NCBI RefSeq assembly: GCF_006065315.1
Contig: NZ_CP040749.1
Location: 4,362,001 to 4,426,000, forward strand
DNA length: 64,000 nt
Source of the DNA: Aureibaculum algae
GTDB lineage: Bacteria; Bacteroidota; Bacteroidia; Flavobacteriales; Flavobacteriaceae
Direction of reading: 5' to 3'
In this document: positions 48,377 through 56,784 of the stretch, one piece after another
Layout: each line of letters starts with the position of its first letter
Numbering within the stretch: the stretch's first letter is position 1
Program-made: the position numbers and the translations under genes
Notes under the pieces: model-generated
Databases searched by the model: none
What the model was told of the DNA's origin: nothing
The model's input: the letters and a program-made list of their open reading frames with translations, nothing else

Positions 48377-50023
48377 ATGACAAATGGATTTGAATTTTGG
48401 GATTATGCTGTTTTTGTAGCCTATGCCATTTTAATTTTAGGCGTGGGATTATGGGTTTCTAGAGATAAGGACGGTCATGAGAAAAACGCTGAGGATTATT
48501 TTTTAGCAAGTAAGTCGCTACCCTGGTGGGCCATAGGCACCTCTTTAATTGCGGCCAATATTTCTGCAGAACAATTTATTGGTATGTCAGGTTCTGGGTT
48601 TGCATTGGGGTTAGCCATTGCATCCTATGAATGGATGGGGGCCATAACTTTAATTATAGTGGGTAAGTATTTTTTACCCATTTTCATTGAGAAAGGGCTT
48701 TATACAATTCCTGAGTTTGTTGAAAAACGATTCTCTACAAACCTTAAAACCATTCTTGCCGTATTTTGGATTGCGCTTTATGTATTTGTTAATCTAGCAT
48801 CCGTATTATATTTGGGTGGATTGGCTATTGAAACCATCATGGGAGTAGATATGATTTATGCTGTCATTGGTCTAGCGTTATTTGCTGCCGCTTATTCATT
48901 ATATGGTGGTTTATCTGCAGTAGCTTGGACAGACGTTATTCAGGTCGTCTTTTTGGTTTTAGGGGGCTTAGCAACAACCTATTTAGCCCTAAACACCGTG
49001 TCTGGTGGTGAGGGTGTTATAGTAGGTTTTTCTAAAGTGGTAGAAGCTGCTCCAGAAAAATTTCATATGATATTAGATGAATTTAATGCCGATGGAAGTA
49101 CCAATGCCAACTACTTAAATCTACCAGGTATTTGGGTACTAATTGGTGGTTTGTGGGTTGCTAATATATATTATTGGGGTTTCAACCAATACATTATCCA
49201 AAGAACATTAGCTGCTAAATCTTTAAAAGAATCTCAAAAAGGAATTTTATTAGCTGCAGCCTTAAAAATAGTAATACCACTTATCGTTGTTATACCAGGT
49301 ATTGCCGCCTATGTTATGGTCAATGATCCTGAAATAATGAAAGGTTTGGGAGAAGCAGGGCAATTGAGTTTGCCTTCATCAGGACAAGCTGATAAAGCTT
49401 ACCCTTGGTTATTACAATTTTTACCCACAGGACTTAAAGGTGTGGCGTTTGCCGCTTTAGCAGCAGCTATCGTATCGTCTTTAGCTTCTATGCTAAACTC
49501 TACATCCACCATCTTTACTATGGATATTTATAAGCAATACATTAATAAAAATGCGAATGATAAAGTTACTGTAAATGTAGGTCGTATTTCTGCAGCTGTT
49601 GCATTAGTTATAGCTGTAATTATGGCACCACTTTTGGGAGGCATAGACCAAGCCTTCCAGTTTATTCAATAATGGACAGGAGTCGTTAGTCCAGGTATTT
49701 TAGCAGTGTTTATTCTAGGTTTATTTTGGAAAAAAACAACTAATAATGCAGCTATTTGGGGCGCACTGTTATCTATTCCAATTGCTTTATTGTTGAAATA
49801 TGCTCCAATTCCTGCTTTAGAGCCTTGGATGCATCAAATGGGATTAACCGCAGTAATTACTATGCTGGTCATAATTGTAATAAGTTATCTTCAAAACAAA
49901 GGACAGGATGATGAAAAGGGCATTGTTTTATCTAAAAAGTTATTTGAAACATCACCTTTATTCAATATAGGATCTTTCGTTGTATGTATTGTAACGGCTG
50001 TATTATATTGTTTGTTTTGGTAA
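48377..50023 (+). pseudogene. Sodium/galactose-type symporter (SSS family) interrupted by TAA
   Basis: An SGLT-like sodium/sugar symporter. The first part (431 codons) has about eleven helices with the family motifs E-D-Y-F-L-A-S-K-S-L-P-W-W-A-I-G, S-L-I-A-A-N-I-S-A-E-Q-F-I-G, Y-Y-W-G-F-N-Q-Y-I-I-Q-R and A-L-A-A-A-I-V-S-S-L-A-S-M-L-N-S. TAA at 49670-49672 follows F-Q-F-I-Q; the next codons, same frame, read W-T-G-V-V-S-P-G-I-L-A-V-F-I-L-G-L-F-W-K-K, the expected helix of homologues where Glu usually stands at the stop. A single G-to-T change (GAA to TAA) would explain it. The remaining 117 codons are intact to 50023. Truncated before the last helices, the protein is probably inactive. Confidence 0.85.
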
Positions 50024-50059
50024 TTTATTTTAAAAAATTAAAAATTTAATCAAAAAATA

Positions 50060-51079
50060 ATGAAACAAAAAATAGTAGTAACTGGTGGATTAGGGTTTAT
50101 TGGTTCTCATGTTGTAGTAGAGCTTCAAAATGAAGGGTTTGAAGTTATAATTATTGATAATCTTTCAAATTCGTCAGAGGACGTTTTAGAGGGTATAAAA
50201 GCCATAACAGGAGTCCAACCATTATTTGAAAAACTAGATTTAAGAGATAAATCTTTAGTGGTGGATTTTTTTAGCCGACATCATGATATTATGGGGGTTA
50301 TTCATTTTGCAGCTTCTAAAGCAGTTGGCGAAAGCGTGAAATTACCATTATTGTATTATGAGAATAACTTAAATACATTGATCTATATTCTACAAGAATT
50401 ACAAAAGAAAGAATCTTCAAATTTCATTTTTAGCTCATCATGCACGGTATATGGTCAAGCGGATACGCTACCTATTACTGAGGCCGCACCGATAAAAGAA
50501 GCTGAATCTCCATACGGAAATACAAAGCAAATTGGCGAAGAAATAATACATGATACATGCAAGGTTTTAGAAAATTTAAAAGCTATAGCCCTGAGGTATT
50601 TTAATCCAATTGGGGCGCATGACTCTGTCATTATTGGCGAGTTGCCAATTGGAACCCCACAAAATTTAGTACCATTTATTACTCAAACTGGGATAGGTTT
50701 ACGTGAAGAATTATCTGTTTTTGGCGATGATTATCCAACAGAAGATGGTACTTGTATAAGAGATTATATCCATGTGGTAGATTTAGCAAAAGCACATGTT
50801 GCTGCTCTAAAGCGACTAATCAGTGGCGATAACGCTGATAATTATGAAGTGTTTAACATAGGCACGGGGAAGGGTTCATCAGTGCTAGAAGTGATTTCTG
50901 CGTTTGAAGCTGTTTCAAACCAAAAATTAAATTACAAAATTGTAGAGAGACGGGAAGGCGATGTTATAGCGGCATATGCTGATACCACAAAAGCAAATAA
51001 CGTGCTAGGTTGGAAACCTAAATTGGATTTAATGGATGCATTATCCTCAGCTTGGAAATGGGAGCAGCGAATTAAATAG
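50060..51079 (+). CDS. galE: UDP-glucose 4-epimerase
   Basis: Interconverts UDP-galactose and UDP-glucose, closing the Leloir pathway. A 339-residue extended SDR with G-G-L-G-F-I-G-S-H at the start, the S-S-S-C-T-V-Y-G strand, catalytic Y-x-x-x-K in S-P-Y-G-N-T-K-Q, A-L-R-Y-F-N-P-I-G-A-H, and R-D-Y-I-H-V-V-D-L-A. Intact and full length. Last gene of the gal operon, 36 bases after the broken symporter; no clear terminator hairpin follows it. Confidence 0.97.
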   Translation: MKQKIVVTGGLGFIGSHVVVELQNEGFEVIIIDNLSNSSEDVLEGIKAITGVQPLFEKLDLRDKSLVVDFFSRHHDIMGVIHFAASKAVGESVKLPLLYYENNLNTLIYILQELQKKESSNFIFSSSCTVYGQADTLPITEAAPIKEAESPYGNTKQIGEEIIHDTCKVLENLKAIALRYFNPIGAHDSVIIGELPIGTPQNLVPFITQTGIGLREELSVFGDDYPTEDGTCIRDYIHVVDLAKAHVAALKRLISGDNADNYEVFNIGTGKGSSVLEVISAFEAVSNQKLNYKIVERREGDVIAAYADTTKANNVLGWKPKLDLMDALSSAWKWEQRIK

Positions 51080-51458
51080 ACCTGTATACACTTTTATAAA
51101 TTTTGAGTTAAGCGATTTATAATAATATCAAAAGAAAACATAGTATTACACCATATTTACTCCTGTATGGCAATAAAGTACTGTATTAAAAGGATAGTTA
51201 CATTTTGTATCGGCATAAGTCTCTTTTTAAACTTGAACAAAAAGGTTCGTTAATAATTAAAGAAACAATTAGTAACCGGTTAAATAAGTTTTTTTACCAG
51301 AGTTAAAGTTAAAAATCGGTAACTATTTTAATAAACTCTACACAAACAAAACGGAAGCTATTTTTATTGATTTTAGAAAAGCAACGCAGTTTATAAATTT
51401 CAGGACTAGAAGAAATTATGGAAGTACTAAATGAGGAAGAAAATACCAAAAAAAGTGT
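51080..51458. other. Gene-poor gap at the right end of the gal operon
   Basis: 379 bases. Short protein-like stretches occur (for example Y-R-H-K-S-L-F-K-L-E-Q-K-G-S-L-I-I-K around 51210-51270) but stop codons break every frame. It may be debris of the mobile element whose coupling-protein fragment follows. No hairpin terminator or clear promoter seen. Confidence 0.4.
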
Positions 51459-52577
51459 TTATCCAAAAATCTCCACCACCTCCCGATTAATCCGATCAAA
51501 ATTCTCTTGAACATCCTCTTTGGTATAGGGTTTTTCCAATTCCGGGAGCTGTTTTTTAATTTTAGGTAGTTGGAAGTGCACCTTTTTATCCTTCCCATCC
51601 GCAAAGGTGACAAACTCCCCTTGCTCTAATCGAAAGAAAACATCCGCACGTATTTTGGCGACCTCTTTTTCCCCAGTGGCAATCTGAGTGTCAAAATTGA
51701 GATTATGCCCACGATTGATACTCGTAGTTTCCTTGCGTACAATTTCAAAAAAGCGCTCATAGTATTTTGCGGTATCCGGATCATTGACTTTCCCAAAAAA
51801 CTGATACGATAAGTTACTCCAGATTGCCTTGCTTGCTTTATCCCCATACATAATGTCGTTTTGAATTTTATCCTGCATCACATAAACGGTTGCAATGTCA
51901 TAACTCCGAAACGTTGCCGGAATTCGCTGTATATTGAGCAGTCGAATAGTTGGAGCTTCTTCCAGAAGTAAAAAAGGAGGCTTTTTATTTCGGATACTCA
52001 TTTGTTTGGTAATGGTGTGAATAATGGCTGCAATGATTGGAGAATATGCGGTCTCATATTTGGGATTGTTGACCACCGAAATAACCGCTGAATCTTCCTG
52101 CCCATTAATATCTAACGGAACTTCATCCGCAGACAAAGCCATAAAGATGCTTTTGGTACTGATTCTTTTAAACGCATTAGACAAGGTGCTTTTCACCCCT
52201 GCCGTTTGCCACTCGGAGTCTTTGCCGCCGATAAAGCCATTTGCCATAGCTTTCGAAGTAGCATTGCTCTCTAAAAAAGAAATAAGACTTTTCGTATCTA
52301 GATATTGAAAGATGGCAATTACATGGGTTACGGTGCAGCACTTTGGGTAATTGGTTTTTAGTTTCCAAATAAGTCCACCAACCAAACCCTCCGCAGCATA
52401 ATTAAAGAAGCGAGATGTACCGGTGACTACAGATTCCTTTTGCTCTAATAGGTTTTCCATAAGAACCCGTAAAATTTGATTGACACTTTCTTCATTTTCG
52501 AGATAATGCGGAGCTATAGAGTTTACTTTTTGAAATGTCCTGTCTGGCATACAATCAGACATTTTTCTGTTAGCCAA
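51459..52577 (-). pseudogene. C-terminal fragment of a TraG/VirD4-type conjugative coupling protein
   Basis: The 372-residue frame corresponds to the latter part of a conjugation coupling ATPase of the Bacteroidetes TraG type: I-A-P-H-Y-L-E-N-E-E-S-V-N, T-S-R-F-F-N-Y-A-A-E-G-L-V-G-G-L-I-W, a Walker-B-like P-F-L-L-L-E-E-A-P-T, then R-S-Y-D-I-A-T-V-Y-V-M-Q-D and a TraM-recognition-like C-terminus (Y-Q-F-F-G-K-V-N-D-P-D-T-A-K-Y-Y). The N-terminal membrane segment and Walker A loop, normally about 250-300 residues, are absent, and no other transfer genes are nearby. A relic of an integrative conjugative element next to a tRNA-Leu. Confidence 0.8.
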
Positions 52578-52906
52578 TGGTGTCGAATATGGTATTAATT
52601 CATTTTTGGATTCTTCAACAATCTTTACATAGACTTACTTATGCCTATATGTTTCAGGGTGAAATACGATGCCGATTACAAATCCCTTTTCTTTAGCTAA
52701 ATTGAATAAGGCTACAACTTCGTAAAATTTATTATTCTACCTTCAAATTCATAGCGATTGTGGACAAAAAGAAACATTTGATATCAATGCTAATGCAGAT
52801 TAGAAAAAAGTGAAATGTTGTACCTATGTTGTACCCGCGTCAAAAAAAGGCTTAAAAACGACCCTTTTTTTAACAAAAAAAGCCGAAGATTTCTCTTCGA
52901 CTTTTG
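52578..52906. other. Gap between the TraG relic and tRNA-Leu
   Basis: 329 bases with no credible gene. It holds a TTGTACCTATGTTGTACC-type direct repeat of TTGTACC at 52818-52835, an AAAAAAAGG/CCTTTTTTT inverted repeat (52842-52871) and the terminator of the tRNA. It probably contains one end of the former element. Confidence 0.5.
52874..52902 (-). terminator. Terminator of tRNA-Leu
   Basis: On the minus strand AGTCGAAGA-GAAA-TCTTCGGCT forms a 9-bp stem (one G-U pair) with a GAAA tetraloop, followed by a T-run, directly after the tRNA 3' end. Confidence 0.85.
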
Positions 52907-52988
52907 TGCGGGTGAAAGGACTCGAACCTTCACACCGTGAGGCACTTGATCCTAAGTCAAGCGTGTCTACCAATTTCACCACACCCGC
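52907..52988 (-). tRNA. tRNA-Leu, anticodon TAG
   Basis: 82 bases on the minus strand. Acceptor stem GCGGGTG/CACCCGC with discriminator A, D-loop A-A-T-T-G-G-T-A-G-A, anticodon stem CTTGA/TCAAG with loop CTTAGGA (anticodon TAG, reads CUA and related codons), a long variable arm as in class II leucine tRNAs, and T-arm GGTTCGAGTCC. The CCA end is not encoded. A partial second copy lies 38 bases upstream. Confidence 0.95.
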
Positions 52989-53025
52989 ATTTTAACAATA
53001 TTTTAAGAACTTTTATTAGGTTAGC

Positions 53026-53064
53026 TCCTAAGTCTAGCGTGTCTACCAATTCCACCACGCCTGC
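53026..53064 (-). pseudogene. 5' half of a second tRNA-Leu, broken at the anticodon loop
   Basis: On the minus strand GCAGGCGTGGTGGAATTGGT opens a leucine tRNA 5' half (acceptor strand, D-arm, anticodon stem 5' side, loop CTTAGGA). Immediately after the anticodon loop the sequence changes to GCTAACC and no 3' half follows. The acceptor strand differs from the complete tRNA, so it is another leucine tRNA gene. The break point is where tyrosine integrases commonly exchange strands. Confidence 0.85.
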
Positions 53065-53198
53065 ATAATTCTAAATTTTATACAAATACGCATATAAAAT
53101 TTGTTAATTGGGGTGCAAATATAATCAATCTTTATAAAAAGCCATACGGTTCATTTATATTTTTATTACTTTTGAGTATATTAATCATTAATCTCATC

Positions 53199-54590
53199 AT
53201 GGACAACTTAAAACCTTACGTACAACAACATAAAGAACGTTTTATAAATGAACTCATTGAAATTTTAAAAATACCCTCAATTAGTGCAGATTCTGCTTTT
53301 AGTCAAGATGTTATAGACACCTCTGAAGCAGTTAAAACGGCTTTAGAAAATGCAGGTTGCGACCATGTGGAAATATGTGAAACGCCAGGTTACCCGATAG
53401 TTTATGGCGAAAAAATAATTGATAAAAACTTACCTACTGTTTTAGTTTATGGTCATTATGATGTGCAACCACCAGATCCGTTAAATTTATGGAACTCACC
53501 TCCTTTTGAACCTGTTATTAAAAAAACAGAAATTCATCCTGAAGGTGCCATTTTTGCTAGAGGATCTTGTGATGATAAAGGTCAAATGTATATGCACGTT
53601 AAGGCATTGGAATATATGACAGAAAATAACAACTTGCCTTGTAATGTAAAGTTCATGATTGAAGGTGAAGAAGAAGTTGGTTCTGAAAGTTTAGCATGGT
53701 TTGTTAAACAAAATCAAGAAAAACTAGCCAATGATGTGATCTTAATTTCAGATACGGGCATGATTAGCAATACGCAACCATCTATTACCACAGGCTTACG
53801 TGGTTTAAGTTACGTTGAAGTTGAAGTTACTGGTCCAAATAGAGATTTACACTCAGGCTTGTATGGTGGTGCCGTAGCTAATCCTATTAATGTGTTAACG
53901 AAAATGATTGCTTCATTACACGATGAAGATAATCATATTACCATACCTGGGTTTTATGACAACGTTGAAGAGTTATCGGCTGCTGAACGTGCTGAAATGG
54001 CTAAAGCTCCTTTTTCTTTAGAGGATTATAAAAATGCAATAGACATTGATGCTGTTTATGGCGAGAAAGGATATACCACAAATGAAAGAAACTCAATTAG
54101 GCCCACTTTAGACGTTAATGGTATTTGGGGTGGCTATACTGGTGAAGGTGCCAAAACAGTTATTGCCAGTAAGGCATTTGCAAAAATATCTATGCGTTTA
54201 GTACCACATCAAGATTGGGTTGAAATTACTGAATTATTCAAAAAACATTTTGAAAGTATTGCCCCAAAAGGGGTACGTGTAGTAGTTAAACCTCATCATG
54301 GTGGACAAGGATATGTTACACCAATAGATAATATTGGTTATAAAGCAGCTGCAAAAGCTTATGAAGACAGTTTCGGTGTAACTCCTATACCACAACGTAG
54401 TGGAGGCAGCATACCAATTGTAGCTTTATTTGAACAAGAATTAAAAAGTAAAACTATTTTAATGGGCTTCGGTTTAGATAGCGACGCTATTCATTCACCT
54501 AACGAACATTTCGGAATATTTAATTATTTAAAAGGCATTGAAACAATTCCTTTATTTTATAAATATTTTACAGAGTTAAGCTCTAAGTAG
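53199..54590 (+). CDS. M20-family dipeptidase
   Basis: A cytosolic zinc peptidase of about 463 residues, of the CNDP/carnosinase-like type. Metal-site motifs: V-Y-G-H-Y-D-V-Q-P-P (His and bridging Asp region), R-G-S-C-D-D-K-G-Q (bridging Asp), I-E-G-E-E-E-V-G-S (catalytic and ligand Glu), S-D-T-G-M and the C-terminal H-S-P-N-E-H. The dimerisation domain is in the middle (D-L-H-S-G-L-Y-G-G). I chose M-D-N-L-K-P-Y at 53199; the frame is open to 53172. It probably hydrolyses short peptides. Stand-alone gene ended by a strong terminator. Confidence 0.93.
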   Translation: MDNLKPYVQQHKERFINELIEILKIPSISADSAFSQDVIDTSEAVKTALENAGCDHVEICETPGYPIVYGEKIIDKNLPTVLVYGHYDVQPPDPLNLWNSPPFEPVIKKTEIHPEGAIFARGSCDDKGQMYMHVKALEYMTENNNLPCNVKFMIEGEEEVGSESLAWFVKQNQEKLANDVILISDTGMISNTQPSITTGLRGLSYVEVEVTGPNRDLHSGLYGGAVANPINVLTKMIASLHDEDNHITIPGFYDNVEELSAAERAEMAKAPFSLEDYKNAIDIDAVYGEKGYTTNERNSIRPTLDVNGIWGGYTGEGAKTVIASKAFAKISMRLVPHQDWVEITELFKKHFESIAPKGVRVVVKPHHGGQGYVTPIDNIGYKAAAKAYEDSFGVTPIPQRSGGSIPIVALFEQELKSKTILMGFGLDSDAIHSPNEHFGIFNYLKGIETIPLFYKYFTELSSK

Positions 54591-54645
54591 TAAACTTTAT
54601 TAAACGAAGAAATAACACGAAGAAGAGTGCAGATTACCTCTTCAT

Positions 54646-54686
54646 AAAAAATCATTTCAGAGCCGGTGGCTGTGAAATGATTTTTT
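54646..54686. terminator. Intrinsic terminator after the M20 dipeptidase
   Basis: AAAAAATCATTTCA and TGAAATGATTTTTT form a perfect 14-bp stem; the loop itself contains AGCC/GGCT. Bidirectional. Confidence 0.92.
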
Positions 54687-54713
54687 ATTTTACGAATATT
54701 TTAATTTTTAAAA

Positions 54714-54914
54714 CTAGTGATTCACCGAAAGTATTGACCAAGATTCTGGACATACATTATTCTTCGTCACAAATTGATTAAAATCTAATGGCCAAGCATT
54801 AGTCTCACTTTTACTATTTTTACTAGAAACCATGCGTTTATATTGCTTAGCAATATGTGCATTGAATTTACTTTTTTTAGTTTTCATTTCTAATGTTGTT
54901 GTTGTTGTCATCAT
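54714..54914 (-). CDS. Small hypothetical protein
   Basis: 66 residues, starting M-M-T-T-T-T-T-L-E-M and then lysine-rich (K-T-K-K-S-K-F-N-A-H-I-A-K-Q-Y-K-R-M), ending with a single cysteine. A start at the internal methionine (54887) is equally possible. It lies between the terminator and the DUF4407 gene with its own upstream gap, and has no competing frame. No domain recognised. Confidence 0.45.
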   Translation of the reverse strand: MMTTTTTLEMKTKKSKFNAHIAKQYKRMVSSKNSKSETNAWPLDFNQFVTKNNVCPESWSILSVNH

Positions 54915-55038
54915 TTATAGTTTTTATAGTTTATTATAGAACAACTTATTCTAACAAATTCCTACCATGACTTACTAACGTTTTAAAATAAAATAACTTT
55001 TAAACTTTAACATTTAATTCACTCACTGTTAAACAACA

Positions 55039-56184
55039 ATGAGGTTTTCTAAATCGTTTTACTACTATATCCCCTTAATTATGATAAAAAACTTCTTTTG
55101 GATGTGCTCCGGTGCTGATCCTGATTTATTAAATGAAAGTCCCAAATCTGAACAAATAAAATATGCCGGCATTGGTGGTACTATTTTTTTCACTGCCGTT
55201 ATGGCCTTTATTGCAAGTTCATACGCTTTATTTACGGTTTTTGACAATGCCTATATCGCAATCTCTTTTGGTTTAGTTTGGGGACTGCTTATTTTTAACC
55301 TAGACCGTTTTATTGTTTCTACAATTAAAAAGCGTAACAATGCTTGGCAAGAACTATTACAAGCATCACCACGGATTGTTCTAGCCATAATTATTGCCAT
55401 TGTTATTTCTAAACCACTTGAGATGAAAATATTTGAAAAAGAAATAAACCAAGTGTTATTGGAACAAAAAAATGAACTTACACTACAAAATAAGAATCAA
55501 ATAGCAGATCAATTTACTCCAGAAATTGAAAGAATTCAGTCCGAAATAAATACTATTAAAATTGAAGTGGACGCTAAAGAAAAAGAAGTTAATGATTTAT
55601 ATACAACTTACATTTCTGAAGCAGAAGGAACTTCAGGTACAAAGAAGCTTGGAAAAGGACCTGTGTATAAAGAAAAAAGAGAGAAGCATGATGCTTTACT
55701 TAATGAGCTACAACAACTAAAAAAAGAGAGCTCTACCAGTATCTCCGAAAAAGAGGCATCTATAATACTTTTAAGAAATAAACAAGAGCTGCAAATTACT
55801 AGAGACCAACCTATTATTAATGGATTTGACGGATTGATGGCTAGAATTAATGCTTTAGGTGAATTGGCATGGTTACCTTCATTCTTTATTTTTTTATTGT
55901 TTGTGGCTATTGAAACCGCACCTGTCTTAGCAAAAATTATGGCAACAAAAGGTGCTTATGATTTAAGATATGAAGAGCAAGAAGATGCCTTGAAAGTTTG
56001 GGTTGAACAACAAAAGAATCAAAGAGCTGCTTTATTATCTACAGACGTTGCTTTAAATGAAAAGGTATATTATGATGTTGCTAAAGATGAAGAAATTTAC
56101 AACTACAAAAAGCAAAAAGCTAAAGACTTATTAAAATTACAGTCAGACAAATTCTATAAAAAACAAAGTGAAATTATCGGATAA
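55039..56184 (+). CDS. DUF4407 membrane protein
   Basis: A 381-residue inner-membrane protein. W-M-C-S-G-A-D-P-D-L-L near the N-terminus is the hallmark of DUF4407. Helices lie at about residues 45-70, 72-95, 108-128 and 275-300, with a long charged coiled coil between the third and fourth (K-E-K-E-V-N-D-L-Y, L-N-E-L-Q-Q-L-K-K-E). The better start may be the methionine at 55081. Function of the family is unknown. The next gene begins seven bases later. Confidence 0.85.
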   Translation: MRFSKSFYYYIPLIMIKNFFWMCSGADPDLLNESPKSEQIKYAGIGGTIFFTAVMAFIASSYALFTVFDNAYIAISFGLVWGLLIFNLDRFIVSTIKKRNNAWQELLQASPRIVLAIIIAIVISKPLEMKIFEKEINQVLLEQKNELTLQNKNQIADQFTPEIERIQSEINTIKIEVDAKEKEVNDLYTTYISEAEGTSGTKKLGKGPVYKEKREKHDALLNELQQLKKESSTSISEKEASIILLRNKQELQITRDQPIINGFDGLMARINALGELAWLPSFFIFLLFVAIETAPVLAKIMATKGAYDLRYEEQEDALKVWVEQQKNQRAALLSTDVALNEKVYYDVAKDEEIYNYKKQKAKDLLKLQSDKFYKKQSEIIG

Positions 56185-56220
56185 TTTTTAATGCTTATTT
56201 TTGATAAACAATTTATCATC

Positions 56221-56736
56221 ATGAGATTACTAACTACCTATAGACTTGAATTAGACTTTGCGACTAAGAAAGATGCTGCATTTTTATTTGAATTGATGAA
56301 TGATGCTGCGTATATAAAAAATATTGGAGATCGGAATATTAAAACAATTGCTGATGCTGAAAATTTTATAACTGATAAATATATTAAGAGTTATATAGAG
56401 CATGGTTATGGTTATTATATTATCAAATTAAAAGAAAATCTAAAACCAATTGGAATATGCGGAATCGTCAATAGAGAAGAAATGAGTTTCTTTGATATTG
56501 GATATGCTGTCTTACCTGAACATAGAAATAAAGGATTTGCATACGAAGCTACCAAAGCATTGTATGATTTTGCACAGAAAACTTTGCAAATAAATGAAAT
56601 TGCTGCTATCACTGATCCTGATAATCATGAATCAATAGCATTAATTAAGAAGCTGGGAATGAAATATAAAAAAAAGATTCAGTTACCAAATGATGACATT
56701 GTATGTCATTTATATACAAATGAAAAACAAGCGTAG
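56221..56736 (+). CDS. GNAT-family N-acetyltransferase
   Basis: A RimJ/RimL-like acetyltransferase of 171 residues from the start at 56221 (frame open to 56191; the internal start begins M-R-L-L-T-T-Y-R-L-E, the usual family opening). Motif A is seen as G-Y-A-V-L-P-E-H-R-N-K-G-F-A-Y-E-A, which binds acetyl-CoA, followed by N-H-E-S-I-A-L-I-K-K-L-G-M. The acceptor is unknown. It follows DUF4407 closely and is itself followed by the IS256-type insertion. Confidence 0.92.
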   Translation: MRLLTTYRLELDFATKKDAAFLFELMNDAAYIKNIGDRNIKTIADAENFITDKYIKSYIEHGYGYYIIKLKENLKPIGICGIVNREEMSFFDIGYAVLPEHRNKGFAYEATKALYDFAQKTLQINEIAAITDPDNHESIALIKKLGMKYKKKIQLPNDDIVCHLYTNEKQA

Positions 56737-56776
56737 AAAAACTACATTCATAAAAAGCTTGAATGCGTTTTAAATT

Positions 56777-56784
56777 TTAAACTA
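56777..56784. repeat. Left target-site duplication TTAAACTA
   Basis: Identical to 58138-58145; 8 bp is the usual length for IS256-family elements. Confidence 0.93.

Noticed and set aside
11754..49672. TAA recoding (readthrough or reassigned stop) to explain three interrupted genes
   Set aside because: TAA is the normal terminator of many intact genes here (for example at 7378, 31544 and 51077), and no stem-loop or special context follows the internal stops. Mutation or sequence error is simpler.
52810..52995. 61-codon plus-strand frame over the tRNA
   Set aside because: It runs across the tRNA-Leu and its terminator on the opposite strand; its composition reflects the RNA, not a protein.
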